NCBI GenBank assembly: GCA_015661405.1
Contig: JACWMK010000004.1
Span: 12,334 to 76,333, forward strand
DNA: 64,000 nucleotides
DNA from: Methanobacterium sp.
GTDB taxonomy: Archaea > Methanobacteriota > Methanobacteria > Methanobacteriales > Methanobacteriaceae
Reading direction: 5' to 3'
Shown: piece after piece, positions 39,249 through 49,164 of the stretch
Layout of the letters: each line of letters opens with the position of its first letter
Numbering within the stretch: position 1 is the first letter of the stretch
Made by a program: the position numbers and the translations under genes
The notes under the pieces: model-generated
Seen by the model: the letters and a program-made list of their open reading frames with translations, nothing else
Databases searched by the model: none
Told to the model about the DNA's origin: nothing

Positions 39249-40370
39249 TTAAGCAAACATTCCTTTTGGCTGATCATTATCCTTTTTTAGTTGTTTTAAT
39301 GCATATTTAATTTGGTCCCATGTTATTAAATCTACATCCTCATAGATAGCCTTATGTAAAGCTACTTTTAAAACACGATCTTTAATATCCCTTCCAGACA
39401 TTCCTTTAGTATAATTAACCAATTTTTTAAGGTCAAATTCAATCGGAAGGGGTAATGATTTCACGTAAAGCTTAATTATAGCTGATCTCTCTTCATCATT
39501 AGGTAATGTGAATTCTATTTCCTCTTCAAATCTGCTTTTTATAGCGAAATCTAGGAGATGAGGATTATTAGTGGCACCTATAGTCACCACTCCCTTATTA
39601 TAGTCTATTCCATCCATTTCAGTGAGTAATGCGTTAACTACTTCAGATACGTCTCCTCTAAGTGATTGGTATTTTCTATCCAGACCTATGGCATCTATTT
39701 CATCTATGAATATTACCGAAGGGGCTGTGATGGATGCTGCTTCAAATAATTCATGTATTTGCCTAGCTCCGTCCCCTACATGCTCACCTATCAAACGGGT
39801 AGCTTTTATGAGGAATAACGGCACATTAAGCTCGTTAGATAAGGATTTAGCAAGCATGGTCTTCCCGGTTCCAGGTGTACCGTGGAACAGTACATTACGC
39901 GGCGCCCATTCACCAAAGTGCGACGGATCTTGCAAATACTTCATAATGATTTTACATTTAGTTTTAGCCCGTTCCTGTCCAATAACATCCTCCAACTTAA
40001 TATTACTTTCCAGTCTCCTTATTTCATTAGATTCTTCAATTTCCATTAGTACTATAGAAGTTTGTTCTGTTATCTCAGAGTTATCTGGATTGGCTTTTAT
40101 AATCTTGAAGGCATAATCAGGTAATAATTTCTGATCAAAAATAAATGAACCCTCATTTACCGTAAATCCTTCCCATTGTTCTCGGGCATAGAGTTCAAAG
40201 AGTTCTTTATTAAAAATTTCTATTTTAGGATTCTCCACCAAGTTACAAAGAAAAGGGTAACCAATAGGTTGAAGAACAACTAATTTAGCTTCATTTTTAG
40301 GTTTTTCAGGGATTCTTGAAGTCTTTTTATCTGATATAATTGGATCGGAGATTATATTGTTAAATTTCAC
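39249..40370 (-). CDS. AAA ATPase of the AMA type (proteasome-associated)
   Basis: AAA+ protein with one ATPase domain after a roughly 120-residue N-domain. Walker A GTPGTGKT (about 165-172), Walker B VIFIDEID (about 219-226), sensor 1 ATNN and arginine finger region IKSRFEEEIEF. Domain order and 373-residue length match the AMA group (AAA of methanogens and Archaeoglobus), one of the archaeal proteasome gatekeepers. The C-terminus is Met-Phe-Ala, similar to the HbYX proteasome-docking tail but with Phe in place of Tyr. Start is GTG 40370 with GGTGAT upstream. A PAN- or CDC48-type role is less likely because coiled coil and second AAA domain are absent. Confidence 0.8.
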   Translation of the reverse strand: MKFNNIISDPIISDKKTSRIPEKPKNEAKLVVLQPIGYPFLCNLVENPKIEIFNKELFELYAREQWEGFTVNEGSFIFDQKLLPDYAFKIIKANPDNSEITEQTSIVLMEIEESNEIRRLESNIKLEDVIGQERAKTKCKIIMKYLQDPSHFGEWAPRNVLFHGTPGTGKTMLAKSLSNELNVPLFLIKATRLIGEHVGDGARQIHELFEAASITAPSVIFIDEIDAIGLDRKYQSLRGDVSEVVNALLTEMDGIDYNKGVVTIGATNNPHLLDFAIKSRFEEEIEFTLPNDEERSAIIKLYVKSLPLPIEFDLKKLVNYTKGMSGRDIKDRVLKVALHKAIYEDVDLITWDQIKYALKQLKKDNDQPKGMFA

Positions 40371-40491
40371 TAGGTAATCACCACTAATAATTTTTTAATC
40401 ATAAACATATATACTTTGGGCCTAAAAAAAACATACAAAATTTGAAAAATTATTTTGTTAACCCTGAATAAAAAAAGATCATATGAATTAA

Positions 40492-41340
40492 TTAATTTTT
40501 AATAATATTATTATAAATCTTCTGCATTACTAGAGCATCCTCATCTAATCTGGGAGTTTCACAGATTACAGTTACATTCCAACCTACTTCTGCAATTTCT
40601 TCAAGAAGTGGTTCTAATGGAGGCCCATAATCATCCTCAAAAAGAGCATGATGTCTTCTCTCACCTTTATCCGTGAATTCTATGCTTGTAAAGTGACTAT
40701 GAATTGATTTTAAACCTAACTCATTTTCTAATTTCTCAAATATTATCCTATAATCTTCTTTATTTTTTATTCCTCCACCGGATCTAGCATGCAAATGTGC
40801 AAAGTCTATTGTAGGAGTAAAGTTTTCATGTGTCCTGCATATCTCTATAATCTCCTCTAGACTACCAAGCTGTGATTTTTTACCAGTTGTCTCAGGTGCG
40901 AAAGTATAATTAGAAACACCAATTGAGCTTAATTTCTCATTTAAAATATTAACAGCACCGTGAAGCTTCACCATGGCATCTTTGGGTGTATATTTAGTAT
41001 AAAATCCTGGATGAAAGACAATCCTGTAAGCATCCATCCATTCAGCTGCTTTAGCTGACTGAATTAATCTTTGGATGGATCTCTCGATTACATCCTCTTT
41101 ATTCGATGATAAATTGATGTAGTAAGGTGCATGCATTGAAATCCTTACATCATTTACTTTAGAGTTTTTTTTAAGCTTTAATGCTGATTGTTTAGAAATA
41201 CGCACCCCATATGTAGCCTGATATTCATATGCATCTAATCCTCTTCTATGTATATAATTACAAACATTTACAGTTTCACCCCTATATCCTAAAGGATTTC
41301 CTGCAGGGCCGAATCTAACATTAGATAACAATTTAACCAC
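40492..41340 (-). CDS. nfo: Endonuclease IV-like AP endonuclease
   Basis: TIM-barrel, zinc-dependent enzyme that cuts DNA 5' of abasic sites. Metal-ligand stretches seen: ISMHAPYYINLSS (His near residue 69), RIVFHPGFY (His about 109), FAPETTGK (Glu about 148), PTIDFAHLHARSGG (Asp/His about 178-181), and SHFTSIE (His about 214). 282 residues, normal. Start is GTG 41340 without a clear ribosome site; an AT-rich box lies upstream, so the message might be leaderless. Stands as a single gene. Confidence 0.9.
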   Translation of the reverse strand: MVKLLSNVRFGPAGNPLGYRGETVNVCNYIHRRGLDAYEYQATYGVRISKQSALKLKKNSKVNDVRISMHAPYYINLSSNKEDVIERSIQRLIQSAKAAEWMDAYRIVFHPGFYTKYTPKDAMVKLHGAVNILNEKLSSIGVSNYTFAPETTGKKSQLGSLEEIIEICRTHENFTPTIDFAHLHARSGGGIKNKEDYRIIFEKLENELGLKSIHSHFTSIEFTDKGERRHHALFEDDYGPPLEPLLEEIAEVGWNVTVICETPRLDEDALVMQKIYNNIIKN

Positions 41341-41579
41341 GATTAATATGCTAAACGAATAAAATTCAAAAGTTAATTATTCACAGAAATAAAATTTAGA
41401 AGTAATTAAGTTCAAAATTGCATTAAAATATTTAATAATTTATCACTTTAAACTGGATTTTATTCCAAAATCTATATTTTTCCGAAAAACTTTAGATTTC
41501 ACAGAATTTATAATCAATCATAACTATGAAAATACAAATTCTGTTTAGTTATAATTTAATTTTATAAAAGATAAATGTT

Positions 41580-42500
41580 TTATTTTTTCCTTATTTGGAT
41601 GTCTTGATATGCAGATAATGCAGCTACCGCCCCTTCAGAACATGCAATCAACCATTGATTGTTTCCGATAGTTACGTCACCAGCAGCATAAACACGAGGA
41701 AGGTTCGTTCTTTGACCTTTATCTGTAATTATATATCCACCACGCTCATCAATTTCTATCCCCATATCATAGGCCAACTGATTAGATGGTATTTCACCAA
41801 CAGCTACAAACACACCATCTGTAACAACTTCTTCTTCTTTCCCTGTTTTATTATTACATAAAACTGCACTTTGCACCAGTTGATCACCTTTAATCTTCTT
41901 TAACTCAGAATTCCATATAATGGGTATATCCTTATCTTCTAAAAGCCTCTGCAGATAAATTTCTGCCCTAAGTTCACTTCTACGGTGAACCATAGCCACT
42001 AAAACTCCTATACTATCCAAATAGATCGCCTGCTGCGCTGCACTATTCCCTCCGCCAACGACAAGTACTCTACGACCAACAAATAATGGCCCATCACAGG
42101 TAGCACAGTAAGAAACTCCGCGCCCTAAGAATTCAGCTTCACCAGGAACATTAAGAAATCTATGCTTACTACCTGTAGCTAATATGACGGATTTAGACAT
42201 GTAATTTCCCTTAGAAGTGGATATTTTCAGTAACTCTTCATTGTATTCCACTTTCTTAACTTCCTCCAATTCTTTTATTTCTGCATGCCTCATAGTTTGA
42301 GTTTTCATAAGCTCTATCAATTTTCTTCCAGATATCATATCAAAACCAGGATAGTTTTCCATGAGTGGCACCATCAATCCAGTTCCACCGACTAATGCCT
42401 TCTCCAAAACTAGAGTCTTGAAGTTCTGTCTGCCGGAATAAATAGCTGCTGTTAATCCCGCAGGACCTGAACCTACTATCACCATATCATATTTATTCAT
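41580..42500 (-). CDS. trxB: Thioredoxin reductase
   Basis: FAD enzyme that reduces thioredoxin through a CxxC pair. FAD loop GSGPAGLTAAIYSGRQ (residues 9-24), redox motif YCATCDGPLF (Cys about 135 and 138), second nucleotide loop VVGGGNSAAQQA (about 150-161) with HRRSELRA, and C-terminal YAAGDVT. 306 residues, normal. The HRRS segment suggests NADPH, but in some methanogens the homologous enzyme uses F420H2, and sequence alone does not decide. AAAGGATTGAT precedes ATG 42500. Confidence 0.92.
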   Translation of the reverse strand: MNKYDMVIVGSGPAGLTAAIYSGRQNFKTLVLEKALVGGTGLMVPLMENYPGFDMISGRKLIELMKTQTMRHAEIKELEEVKKVEYNEELLKISTSKGNYMSKSVILATGSKHRFLNVPGEAEFLGRGVSYCATCDGPLFVGRRVLVVGGGNSAAQQAIYLDSIGVLVAMVHRRSELRAEIYLQRLLEDKDIPIIWNSELKKIKGDQLVQSAVLCNNKTGKEEEVVTDGVFVAVGEIPSNQLAYDMGIEIDERGGYIITDKGQRTNLPRVYAAGDVTIGNNQWLIACSEGAVAALSAYQDIQIRKK

Positions 42501-42582
42501 ACTAGATCAATCCTTTAAATCATGACTCTATTTAAATAATAAAAGTTTACTATCTATAAATGAATTTGTCTAATTCTTTTAT

Positions 42583-44460
42583 TTAGTTGATCAACTTAAT
42601 TAATTTATCTTTTAAAAGTTTATTAACTAATTTACCATCAGCTTTTCCTTTAAGAGACTTCATAACTATCCCCATCAACGGTCCCATAGCTGTCATTCCC
42701 CTCTGTATAATAATTTCATTATTTGATGAGAGTACATCATCAATAATCATTTCTACTTCCTCATTTGACAATTTTTCCAGCCCTTCATTTTTAACCGCTT
42801 CACGAACCGAATATCTATTTTTAGCAACACTTCTCAATACAGCAGTTATGGAGGCAGTTGGAATTTTATTTCTATTAATATAAGAGAAAACTTCTTCTAA
42901 AACAATTAAATCTAAAATATCCACATTTAAGCCCTCTCTTTTAAGTTCTTTGATGGTGTATGCTAGAGTTGATGCGATTATTGTAGAATCTAAATTAAAT
43001 ACTGCTTCAAGTTTTTCAAAATCATCAACTTTATCATTTTTAACCAACTGTGTGGCTAAATCTTCGCTCAATCCATATTTAGCAATTATACGATTCTTTT
43101 TTTCGCTAGGAAGTTCTGGAAGATTGTTTTCTATTTTCTCAATATATTTACGGGATATGCAGATAGCTGGTATGTCTGTTTCAACGTACATCCTACTTGA
43201 TGTAGGTAATGGTCGTAGATATTCAGAGTTTCCATCTTCCAACGCCTTTCGGGTCTCTTCAGGAATATGTCTTAAGGCTGTTTTTGCTCTTCTTTGTACT
43301 TCTAATAGGGCATTTCTGGCTTTTTTATCCTCATCTGCCACCATAATAAAAGAATCACCCGGTAATGCCCCTATAATTTTAGTTACATCATCAACTTCTT
43401 CCTGTGTTATTCCGTATGAGGGCAGCTCATCAGTGTGGAAAATACCCGATACACCCATTTTTTTAGCATATCCTGCAAGTTCTGTTCCGAATCTTCGGTT
43501 AGGCTGGATATATCTCCCAATTAAGCCATTAAATCCATTTAATTTAATAGCCAGGACACAACCACCCTTGGACAAAGCATAAGATACTATATTTGACTCA
43601 GTATCAATAAAAACTTCTTTTACATCAAATATTTCATTTTCTATACTTGCACCTCTTTTTAGGAGCTCATCTTTAATTTCAAGAAGATTTACTTGTCTTT
43701 TAACCTCATTTTCAACCATTTTAGGCATTAAATCCAGATCTTGAACTCCTTTAATCTCCACTCGAGCACCTTCACTGATTGATATATTTAAATCCTGACG
43801 TATAGTTCCGAGTCCCCGCTTAACTTTAGTGCTGCGTAGTATCTGACCTATTTGATATGCCACTTCCTTAACTTGCTGAGGGTGATGAATACTAGGATCT
43901 GTTGTTATCTCCACTAATGGTATACCTAATCTATCTAATCTGAAAATAGTTTTTCCTTTCTCTTCATGCATTCTTCTGGCTGCGTCTTCCTCTAAGCATA
44001 GATTATCTATAATTACTTTTCCATAGTCTGTTTCCAAATAACCATTAGTGGCTACTAATCCCGTCCTTTGAAATCCGCCAGTATTACTTCCATCTATAAC
44101 CTGTTTTCTCATGATATGAAATTCATCCACAATCTGCATGTTCACTAACGAAGCAATTATCAAAGATATTTCGAGAGCTACTAGATTTAAGGGTTGGGGT
44201 GGTTCTTCATCAGCTTCAACTAGACAAGTATGTTGATTGTAGGATTCATATATAAATTTAAGTTCGCGTCGAGATTCTTCAAATGCTGCCCGGTCAATTT
44301 TACCCAGTTCGCTTTGAGTGGGTCTTAAATTCCTTAATATCTTAAGTTGTGGTTTTTTATCAGTTAAGTTACATTCACATGGACAGAATAGCTTTTCATC
44401 CGTGTTGAGTTGCTGGTGTATCTCTAATCCCATTTTAAGACCTAATTTCTCATAATCCAT
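42583..44460 (-). CDS. gatE: Glutamyl-tRNA(Gln) amidotransferase subunit E
   Basis: Archaeal GatDE converts Glu-tRNA(Gln) to Gln-tRNA(Gln). GatE phosphorylates and transamidates using ammonia from GatD. Seen: MGLEIHQQLNT near the start, GSNTGGFQRTGLVA and LCLEEDAARR in the cradle domain, the archaea-specific insertion, and the C-terminal YqeY-like helical tail ending KGKADGKLVNKLLKDKL. 625 residues, normal. AGGTGA lies 6 nt before ATG 44460. GatD ends 26 bp upstream, so the two form an operon. Confidence 0.96.
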   Translation of the reverse strand: MDYEKLGLKMGLEIHQQLNTDEKLFCPCECNLTDKKPQLKILRNLRPTQSELGKIDRAAFEESRRELKFIYESYNQHTCLVEADEEPPQPLNLVALEISLIIASLVNMQIVDEFHIMRKQVIDGSNTGGFQRTGLVATNGYLETDYGKVIIDNLCLEEDAARRMHEEKGKTIFRLDRLGIPLVEITTDPSIHHPQQVKEVAYQIGQILRSTKVKRGLGTIRQDLNISISEGARVEIKGVQDLDLMPKMVENEVKRQVNLLEIKDELLKRGASIENEIFDVKEVFIDTESNIVSYALSKGGCVLAIKLNGFNGLIGRYIQPNRRFGTELAGYAKKMGVSGIFHTDELPSYGITQEEVDDVTKIIGALPGDSFIMVADEDKKARNALLEVQRRAKTALRHIPEETRKALEDGNSEYLRPLPTSSRMYVETDIPAICISRKYIEKIENNLPELPSEKKNRIIAKYGLSEDLATQLVKNDKVDDFEKLEAVFNLDSTIIASTLAYTIKELKREGLNVDILDLIVLEEVFSYINRNKIPTASITAVLRSVAKNRYSVREAVKNEGLEKLSNEEVEMIIDDVLSSNNEIIIQRGMTAMGPLMGIVMKSLKGKADGKLVNKLLKDKLIKLIN

Positions 44461-44486
44461 TAAAAATCACCTATTTCATAAAAATT

Positions 44487-45800
44487 TTAAGTTAAAAAAT
44501 ATTTTTGGGATGTTTTAAATCGGATTTCACCCTTCAAATTAGTTTGCATTATATTTTTCACTTCATCCAAATCCTGTGTTTGACCCAAAGTCCATACTAG
44601 TTTAACATAAGCTGTCTCTGGTAACATATCTAAAGCTGAAAATACTCCGGAGTCTAAAAGTTTACGTCCCGTGCTGTAAACATTCATATTAACTCTTCCA
44701 TATAAACATTGAGATGTCATTACTACTGGAATTTCATTATCATTTGCACGTTGAAGTGAAGGTATCAATTCTTCCGGACAATGCCCTAATCCTGTGCCCT
44801 CCAACACTAAACCCTTGAATCCTTTATCCACATAATAATCTATGATATTACCAGATATGCCGGGATAACTCTTTATTAATGCAACATCCTCTTCCAATGT
44901 ATCATAAATTTCAATTTCATTTTTATTTCTTCTCGAATAATCTATGGTTTTATCTAAAATTTCCAAATTACCATTTTCAATCTTAGCGAGAGGTTGAGTG
45001 TTCATACTACGGAAAGTATCTCGCCGAGAGGTGTGCATCTTCCTAACTTTAGTACCCCGATGCAAATAAGTCTGATTGTCATTCATTGTGGAATGCATAC
45101 ACACCAAAACTTCAGCTATATCTGATTTTGCAGCCTTAACAGACGCCATTAAATTCAAAAATGCATCACTGGAAGGTCGATCTGAACTCCTCTGTGCACC
45201 TGTTAAAATTATAGGAATAGGGGTATTTAGCATAAAACTCAATGCTGCTGAAGTGTAATGCATGGTGTCAGTTCCGTGCGCCACAATAACCCCCTCTGCA
45301 CCATTATTGATCTCATCAACTATGCTACGGGCTGTTTTAATCCAGTATTCTGGTTTCATGTTTTCGCTTAAAATATTCAGTATCGCCTTTCCCTTAATGT
45401 TAGCCTGCTCCATTAGTTCCGGGTTTGCACGTAAAAGGTCATCTGCAGTGAAAGCAGGATGAACAGCACCAGTTTTATAATCAATTATTGATGCAACAGT
45501 TCCTCCCGTAGATATTATAGATATATTCTTTTTATCAGGATCATTCTTTACATCAAGTGTAGGTAACTCTATTTTAGGTTTTTCTCCCTTTTCCAAAAAT
45601 TTTACCTTTGCATCAGTTACATCAACACCTATATTGTAACCATTATCTAATTTAAGCACTAAATGCTTATCATCAACTCCAGTGGCCCTGTTTAAAACCA
45701 TACCTTTGTATTCTACATTGTTTTTAGTTATTAAAATAATATCACCAAATGATATGCCACATGAATCTAAAAATTCCTTACATATTCCTTTATAGCTCAT
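44487..45800 (-). CDS. gatD: Glutamyl-tRNA(Gln) amidotransferase subunit D
   Basis: L-asparaginase-like glutaminase subunit that gives ammonia to GatE. After an N-terminal beta-barrel (residues 1-75) the asparaginase core starts with ISIISTGGTVASIID (first catalytic Thr about residue 100) and VIVAHGTDTMHYTSAAL (Thr-Asp pair about 174-176, Lys later), followed by LTGAQRSSDRPSSDA. 437 residues, normal. AGAGGGATTAAA precedes ATG 45800. First gene of gatDE. Confidence 0.96.
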   Translation of the reverse strand: MSYKGICKEFLDSCGISFGDIILITKNNVEYKGMVLNRATGVDDKHLVLKLDNGYNIGVDVTDAKVKFLEKGEKPKIELPTLDVKNDPDKKNISIISTGGTVASIIDYKTGAVHPAFTADDLLRANPELMEQANIKGKAILNILSENMKPEYWIKTARSIVDEINNGAEGVIVAHGTDTMHYTSAALSFMLNTPIPIILTGAQRSSDRPSSDAFLNLMASVKAAKSDIAEVLVCMHSTMNDNQTYLHRGTKVRKMHTSRRDTFRSMNTQPLAKIENGNLEILDKTIDYSRRNKNEIEIYDTLEEDVALIKSYPGISGNIIDYYVDKGFKGLVLEGTGLGHCPEELIPSLQRANDNEIPVVMTSQCLYGRVNMNVYSTGRKLLDSGVFSALDMLPETAYVKLVWTLGQTQDLDEVKNIMQTNLKGEIRFKTSQKYFLT

Positions 45801-46007
45801 TTTAATCCCTCTGGTTTTCCATTTAAAGCTTCAAAATAATATTTATGATAAATTTTGAATATATCATATTTACATCAATAATCTGAATATCAAATTACTT
45901 CATTACTATGAAATAAATCAAAGAATTTTAATTTTTTTCAGGTGAATTAAAACTAGAATATTTAGAATCAAAAACCCGTAATAAGATTTGAATGAATATA
46001 CATAAAT

Positions 46008-46787
46008 TTAATCGTCCCAAACTAAATCTAAACCTATTGGAGCGTGATCAGAACCCACAACATCTGATAAAATGTATGAAGATTCTACATGTTCCATGAA
46101 TTCACGGTTTACAAAAAAATAATCTAATCTCCAGCCCACATTCCTTTCCCTAGCTTTTGTACGATAACTCCACCAACTATATTGATCTGGTTTCTTATTA
46201 AACTCTCTGAAGGTATCCACATATCCTTCACTTAAAAATTTGTCTATCCAATCTCTTTCTTCCGGTAAGAATCCTGATATTTTCTTGTTTTCTTTAGGTC
46301 TGGCGATGTCGATTTCTTTATGCGCGGTATTAACGTCCCCACATACAACTATGTCCCTACCTTCATCTTTAAGTTCATTTATGTATTCCAGGAACGCATC
46401 GTAGAAATCCATCTTATACTGTAGCCTTTCAGGGGATCTTTTACCGTTGGGAAAGTAAATGTTGAATAAAACGAAATCTATATAATCTGCAATTAATATT
46501 CGTCCTTCTCGGTCGAATTCATCAATTCCAAAACCGGTTTTTACCGTTTTTGGCTTTATATTCGTGTAAATAGCTACTCCACTGTAACCTTTCTTATCTG
46601 CCTCTGAAAAATAGGTTTGATAACCTTCGACGTTCCTTATATCCGGTGGGAATTGTTTTCGATCTGCTTTTGTTTCTTGAATGCATAAAATATCTGGTTT
46701 TTCTGTTATAAACCATTTTTTAAAACCTTTCCTATGAACAGCTCTTACACCATTTACATTCCAACACCAAATCCTTATTTTCCTCAT
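46008..46787 (-). CDS. xth: Exodeoxyribonuclease III / AP endonuclease
   Basis: Magnesium-dependent DNA-repair nuclease of the EEP family. WNVNGVRAVHRKGF at the N-terminus (Asn about residue 11), CIQETKAD with the catalytic Glu (about 38), CGDVNTAHKEID (Asp/Asn about 150-152), RRDYFFV-like WRLDYFFVN and the final GSDHAPIGL (catalytic His about 251). 259 residues, normal. The ATG at 46787 has AATGATATAA upstream, a weak site. Single gene, with a second AP endonuclease (nfo) 5 kb away. Confidence 0.94.
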   Translation of the reverse strand: MRKIRIWCWNVNGVRAVHRKGFKKWFITEKPDILCIQETKADRKQFPPDIRNVEGYQTYFSEADKKGYSGVAIYTNIKPKTVKTGFGIDEFDREGRILIADYIDFVLFNIYFPNGKRSPERLQYKMDFYDAFLEYINELKDEGRDIVVCGDVNTAHKEIDIARPKENKKISGFLPEERDWIDKFLSEGYVDTFREFNKKPDQYSWWSYRTKARERNVGWRLDYFFVNREFMEHVESSYILSDVVGSDHAPIGLDLVWDD

Positions 46788-47362
46788 TTATATCATTCCC
46801 AAATTCTAATAAATAAAAGTTATATAGTTAAATTTTTTTTTGTTGAAGAATCTTAAATAATCTATTTAAAAATTTTAAAGAATATTAAAAAAGATTTTCA
46901 ATTATTTTATTTTTTATTTAATATAGAATTTTATTTCTTCAAATTATTTTATACAATTTACTAATTTCTGAAAACTATTCAATACTACTCTATTTTATTA
47001 TTAATATTCTAAAATATATAGTTACAGTGATAATAAGTCCAATATACTTCTCTAAGCTCCAGACTAGACATAAAAAAAATAAAAAAAGAATTGTAGAAAT
47101 ATAGAGTATAAGATCTAGAATATAAAATTGGTGATATTAAATTCATTTAGAAAAAATAATTTTTGAGGTATAGAATTGTACTATTCATCTAAAACCAATC
47201 ATTTAATCTGAAAAATGAGTAAAAGGAATATAAATCAATCTATTTAAATCTAATATTACAAATTAAGAATTTAATCAATAAATTAATATAATAAACATTT
47301 TTTGTATAAAAATTTTTTATATTTCAAATTCTACTTGTTTGGGTCTATCTAAATATACTTTT
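46788..47362 (+). other. 575-bp AT-rich spacer without a gene
   Basis: Low-complexity A and T runs; no open frame, tRNA-like fold or repeat stands out. The part next to 46787 may contain the xth promoter (TATATAGTTAAATTT on one strand near 46815-46832) and the part near 47362 would hold the 3' end of the vor-ATP-cone transcript. Confidence 0.5.
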
Positions 47363-47653
47363 TTATAATTTATATTTCTTTTCAAATTTTCTCCAAGATT
47401 CAAATATAGACGATTCAAATCTTTCCAACTTATTTAATATTACCTTACGAATAGTAGCAGTATCTATTTCATTTTCACCTTCTAATTCTTTCTCTAAATC
47501 ATCAGTAATTATATCCACTAAAGTTAAATCCTCATTACCCTCTAAAGTGTAACCCGCATCTATGGCTGCCTTCAACATAGCTCTTTTAAACTTCTCCGGA
47601 TCAAAAGTTTCTACACTACCATCCTTCTTTTTAACTTTTATAGCTTCCTTCAA
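47363..47653 (-). CDS. Small ATP-cone domain protein
   Basis: 96-residue stand-alone ATP-cone, the nucleotide-sensing domain found at the N-terminus of ribonucleotide reductases and in NrdR. Hallmarks: KVKKKDGSVETFDPEKFKRA (about residues 4-23) then MLKAAIDAGY, and DTATIRKVILNKLE near the end. No zinc ribbon, so it is not a full NrdR. GTG at 47662 is possible, but TTG 47653 has GGGTGA 5 nt upstream and is preferred. It lies 51 bp after vorA on the same strand; function unknown, possibly adenine-nucleotide sensing. Confidence 0.75.
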   Translation of the reverse strand: MKEAIKVKKKDGSVETFDPEKFKRAMLKAAIDAGYTLEGNEDLTLVDIITDDLEKELEGENEIDTATIRKVILNKLERFESSIFESWRKFEKKYKL

Positions 47654-47712
47654 GCAAATCACCCATTTTCATCACCAATAATTTTCTTTAAAAAATTTCT
47701 TTAACTATTTTT

Positions 47713-49164
47713 TTAATTTAAATTTTCCCTAGCCCATTCTGAACCGGCATTTAATATTTCCAGGTTAATCCGAACCAATTTAGGATTTTTATTGAAAGTA
47801 TGTTTAATAGCATCTTCGAAAACTTCTTGAGAAAGTCCTATAGACTTTATTTGTACCATAACACCCAACATCACAGTATTAGCTGCTTTAACAACTCCAA
47901 ATTTCTTCGCAATTTTAACAGCAGGTACCTGTATCACTTTCACACTTTCAGGAGCGTTGAATCCTCTTAATTCACTATCATAAAGGATAATTCCTCCTTT
48001 TTTAACTCGATTAGCGAATTTCTCTAAGGATGGCTCATTCAAAGCGACTAATAAATCTGATTTATAAGCTGTGGGTAAACTTATAGTTTCCCCGGATATA
48101 ACCACCGTACAATCAGATGTTCCTCCACGTTGCTCAGGACCATATGCAGGATAAAAAGAAACATATCTTCGGGACTTATAAGCAGCCTGGGCCAAAGTAA
48201 GACCCATACTCATAACACCCTGCCCGCCAAAACCTGATATCTTAACCACCTGTGGTATAAAATCTGGGTCATCTATAGCTTCGATATTTCTCTCTCCAGA
48301 TACTTCAAATATTTCATCAAGCGATTTCTTAGAAAAATCACTTGTACCTCGACAAAGTTTTTCCACTTCATTACTCCTATCTCTCAATTCTCCTAATGGA
48401 AATTCCTTGATCATCTCATCATTTAAGAATTTCTGCGCCCCTAGAGCATCCTGTTTAAGATTTGTGGGGCAAGGTGACAGAACCTCAACAAACGCATATC
48501 CTTTACCTTCCTTCTGAATTTGCAAAGCCTTAATAACAGCTTTTTTAGCTTTTCTGATATGAGAAGGATCAGAAAGTGAAACTCTTTCAATATAAACTGG
48601 AGCATCAAGATTATTTAATAATTCACTCATGTGCAAGGGATATCCTGCAAATCGTGGATCTCTACCTGTGGGACAAGTCACGGTTACTTCTCCTAACAAT
48701 GTGGTAGGGGCCATTTGCCCCCCGGTCATTCCGTATACAGTGTTATTAATAAAAAACACTGCCAGCTTTTCACCCCTATTAGCCGCCTGGATAGTTTCAT
48801 TAAGACCTATTGATGCTAAATCACCATCCCCCTGGTACAATATAACCACTGCATCTTCCTCAGCACGGGATAATCCAGTTCCAACAGCTGGTGCCCTCCC
48901 ATGAGCTACTTGAACATGGCCACAGTCAAAATAATAATATGCAAACACTGCACATCCTACTGGACTAGTCATAACAGTGCGTTCCTGAATATCCAGTTCA
49001 GTTATAGCTTCTGCTATAAGTTTATGTAATATTCCATGCCCACATCCAGGACAGTAATGAGTAGCGGTAGGTGCACTACCACCTTTCCGAGTGAACTCGT
49101 TGAGCATGGATGGTGGTTTTCCTATTATCTTATCTTCAAATTCATTATAATAGACGTTATTCAT
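47713..49164 (-). CDS. vorA: 2-ketoisovalerate:ferredoxin oxidoreductase, fused beta-gamma subunit (VorA)
   Basis: Converts branched 2-oxo acids to acyl-CoA + CO2 with ferredoxin, or the reverse for amino-acid synthesis. The N-terminal 290 residues are a beta subunit: HYCPGCGHGILHK (about 36-48) and YQGDGDLASIGLNETIQAAN with NNTVYGMTGGQ, binding thiamine diphosphate. From about residue 305 follows a gamma domain, KISGFGGQGVMSMG and YGPEQRGGTSDC. The fusion matches VorA of Methanothermobacter, which has about 478 residues. Its start overlaps the vorB stop by 4 bp. Confidence 0.92.
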   Translation of the reverse strand: MNNVYYNEFEDKIIGKPPSMLNEFTRKGGSAPTATHYCPGCGHGILHKLIAEAITELDIQERTVMTSPVGCAVFAYYYFDCGHVQVAHGRAPAVGTGLSRAEEDAVVILYQGDGDLASIGLNETIQAANRGEKLAVFFINNTVYGMTGGQMAPTTLLGEVTVTCPTGRDPRFAGYPLHMSELLNNLDAPVYIERVSLSDPSHIRKAKKAVIKALQIQKEGKGYAFVEVLSPCPTNLKQDALGAQKFLNDEMIKEFPLGELRDRSNEVEKLCRGTSDFSKKSLDEIFEVSGERNIEAIDDPDFIPQVVKISGFGGQGVMSMGLTLAQAAYKSRRYVSFYPAYGPEQRGGTSDCTVVISGETISLPTAYKSDLLVALNEPSLEKFANRVKKGGIILYDSELRGFNAPESVKVIQVPAVKIAKKFGVVKAANTVMLGVMVQIKSIGLSQEVFEDAIKHTFNKNPKLVRINLEILNAGSEWARENLN

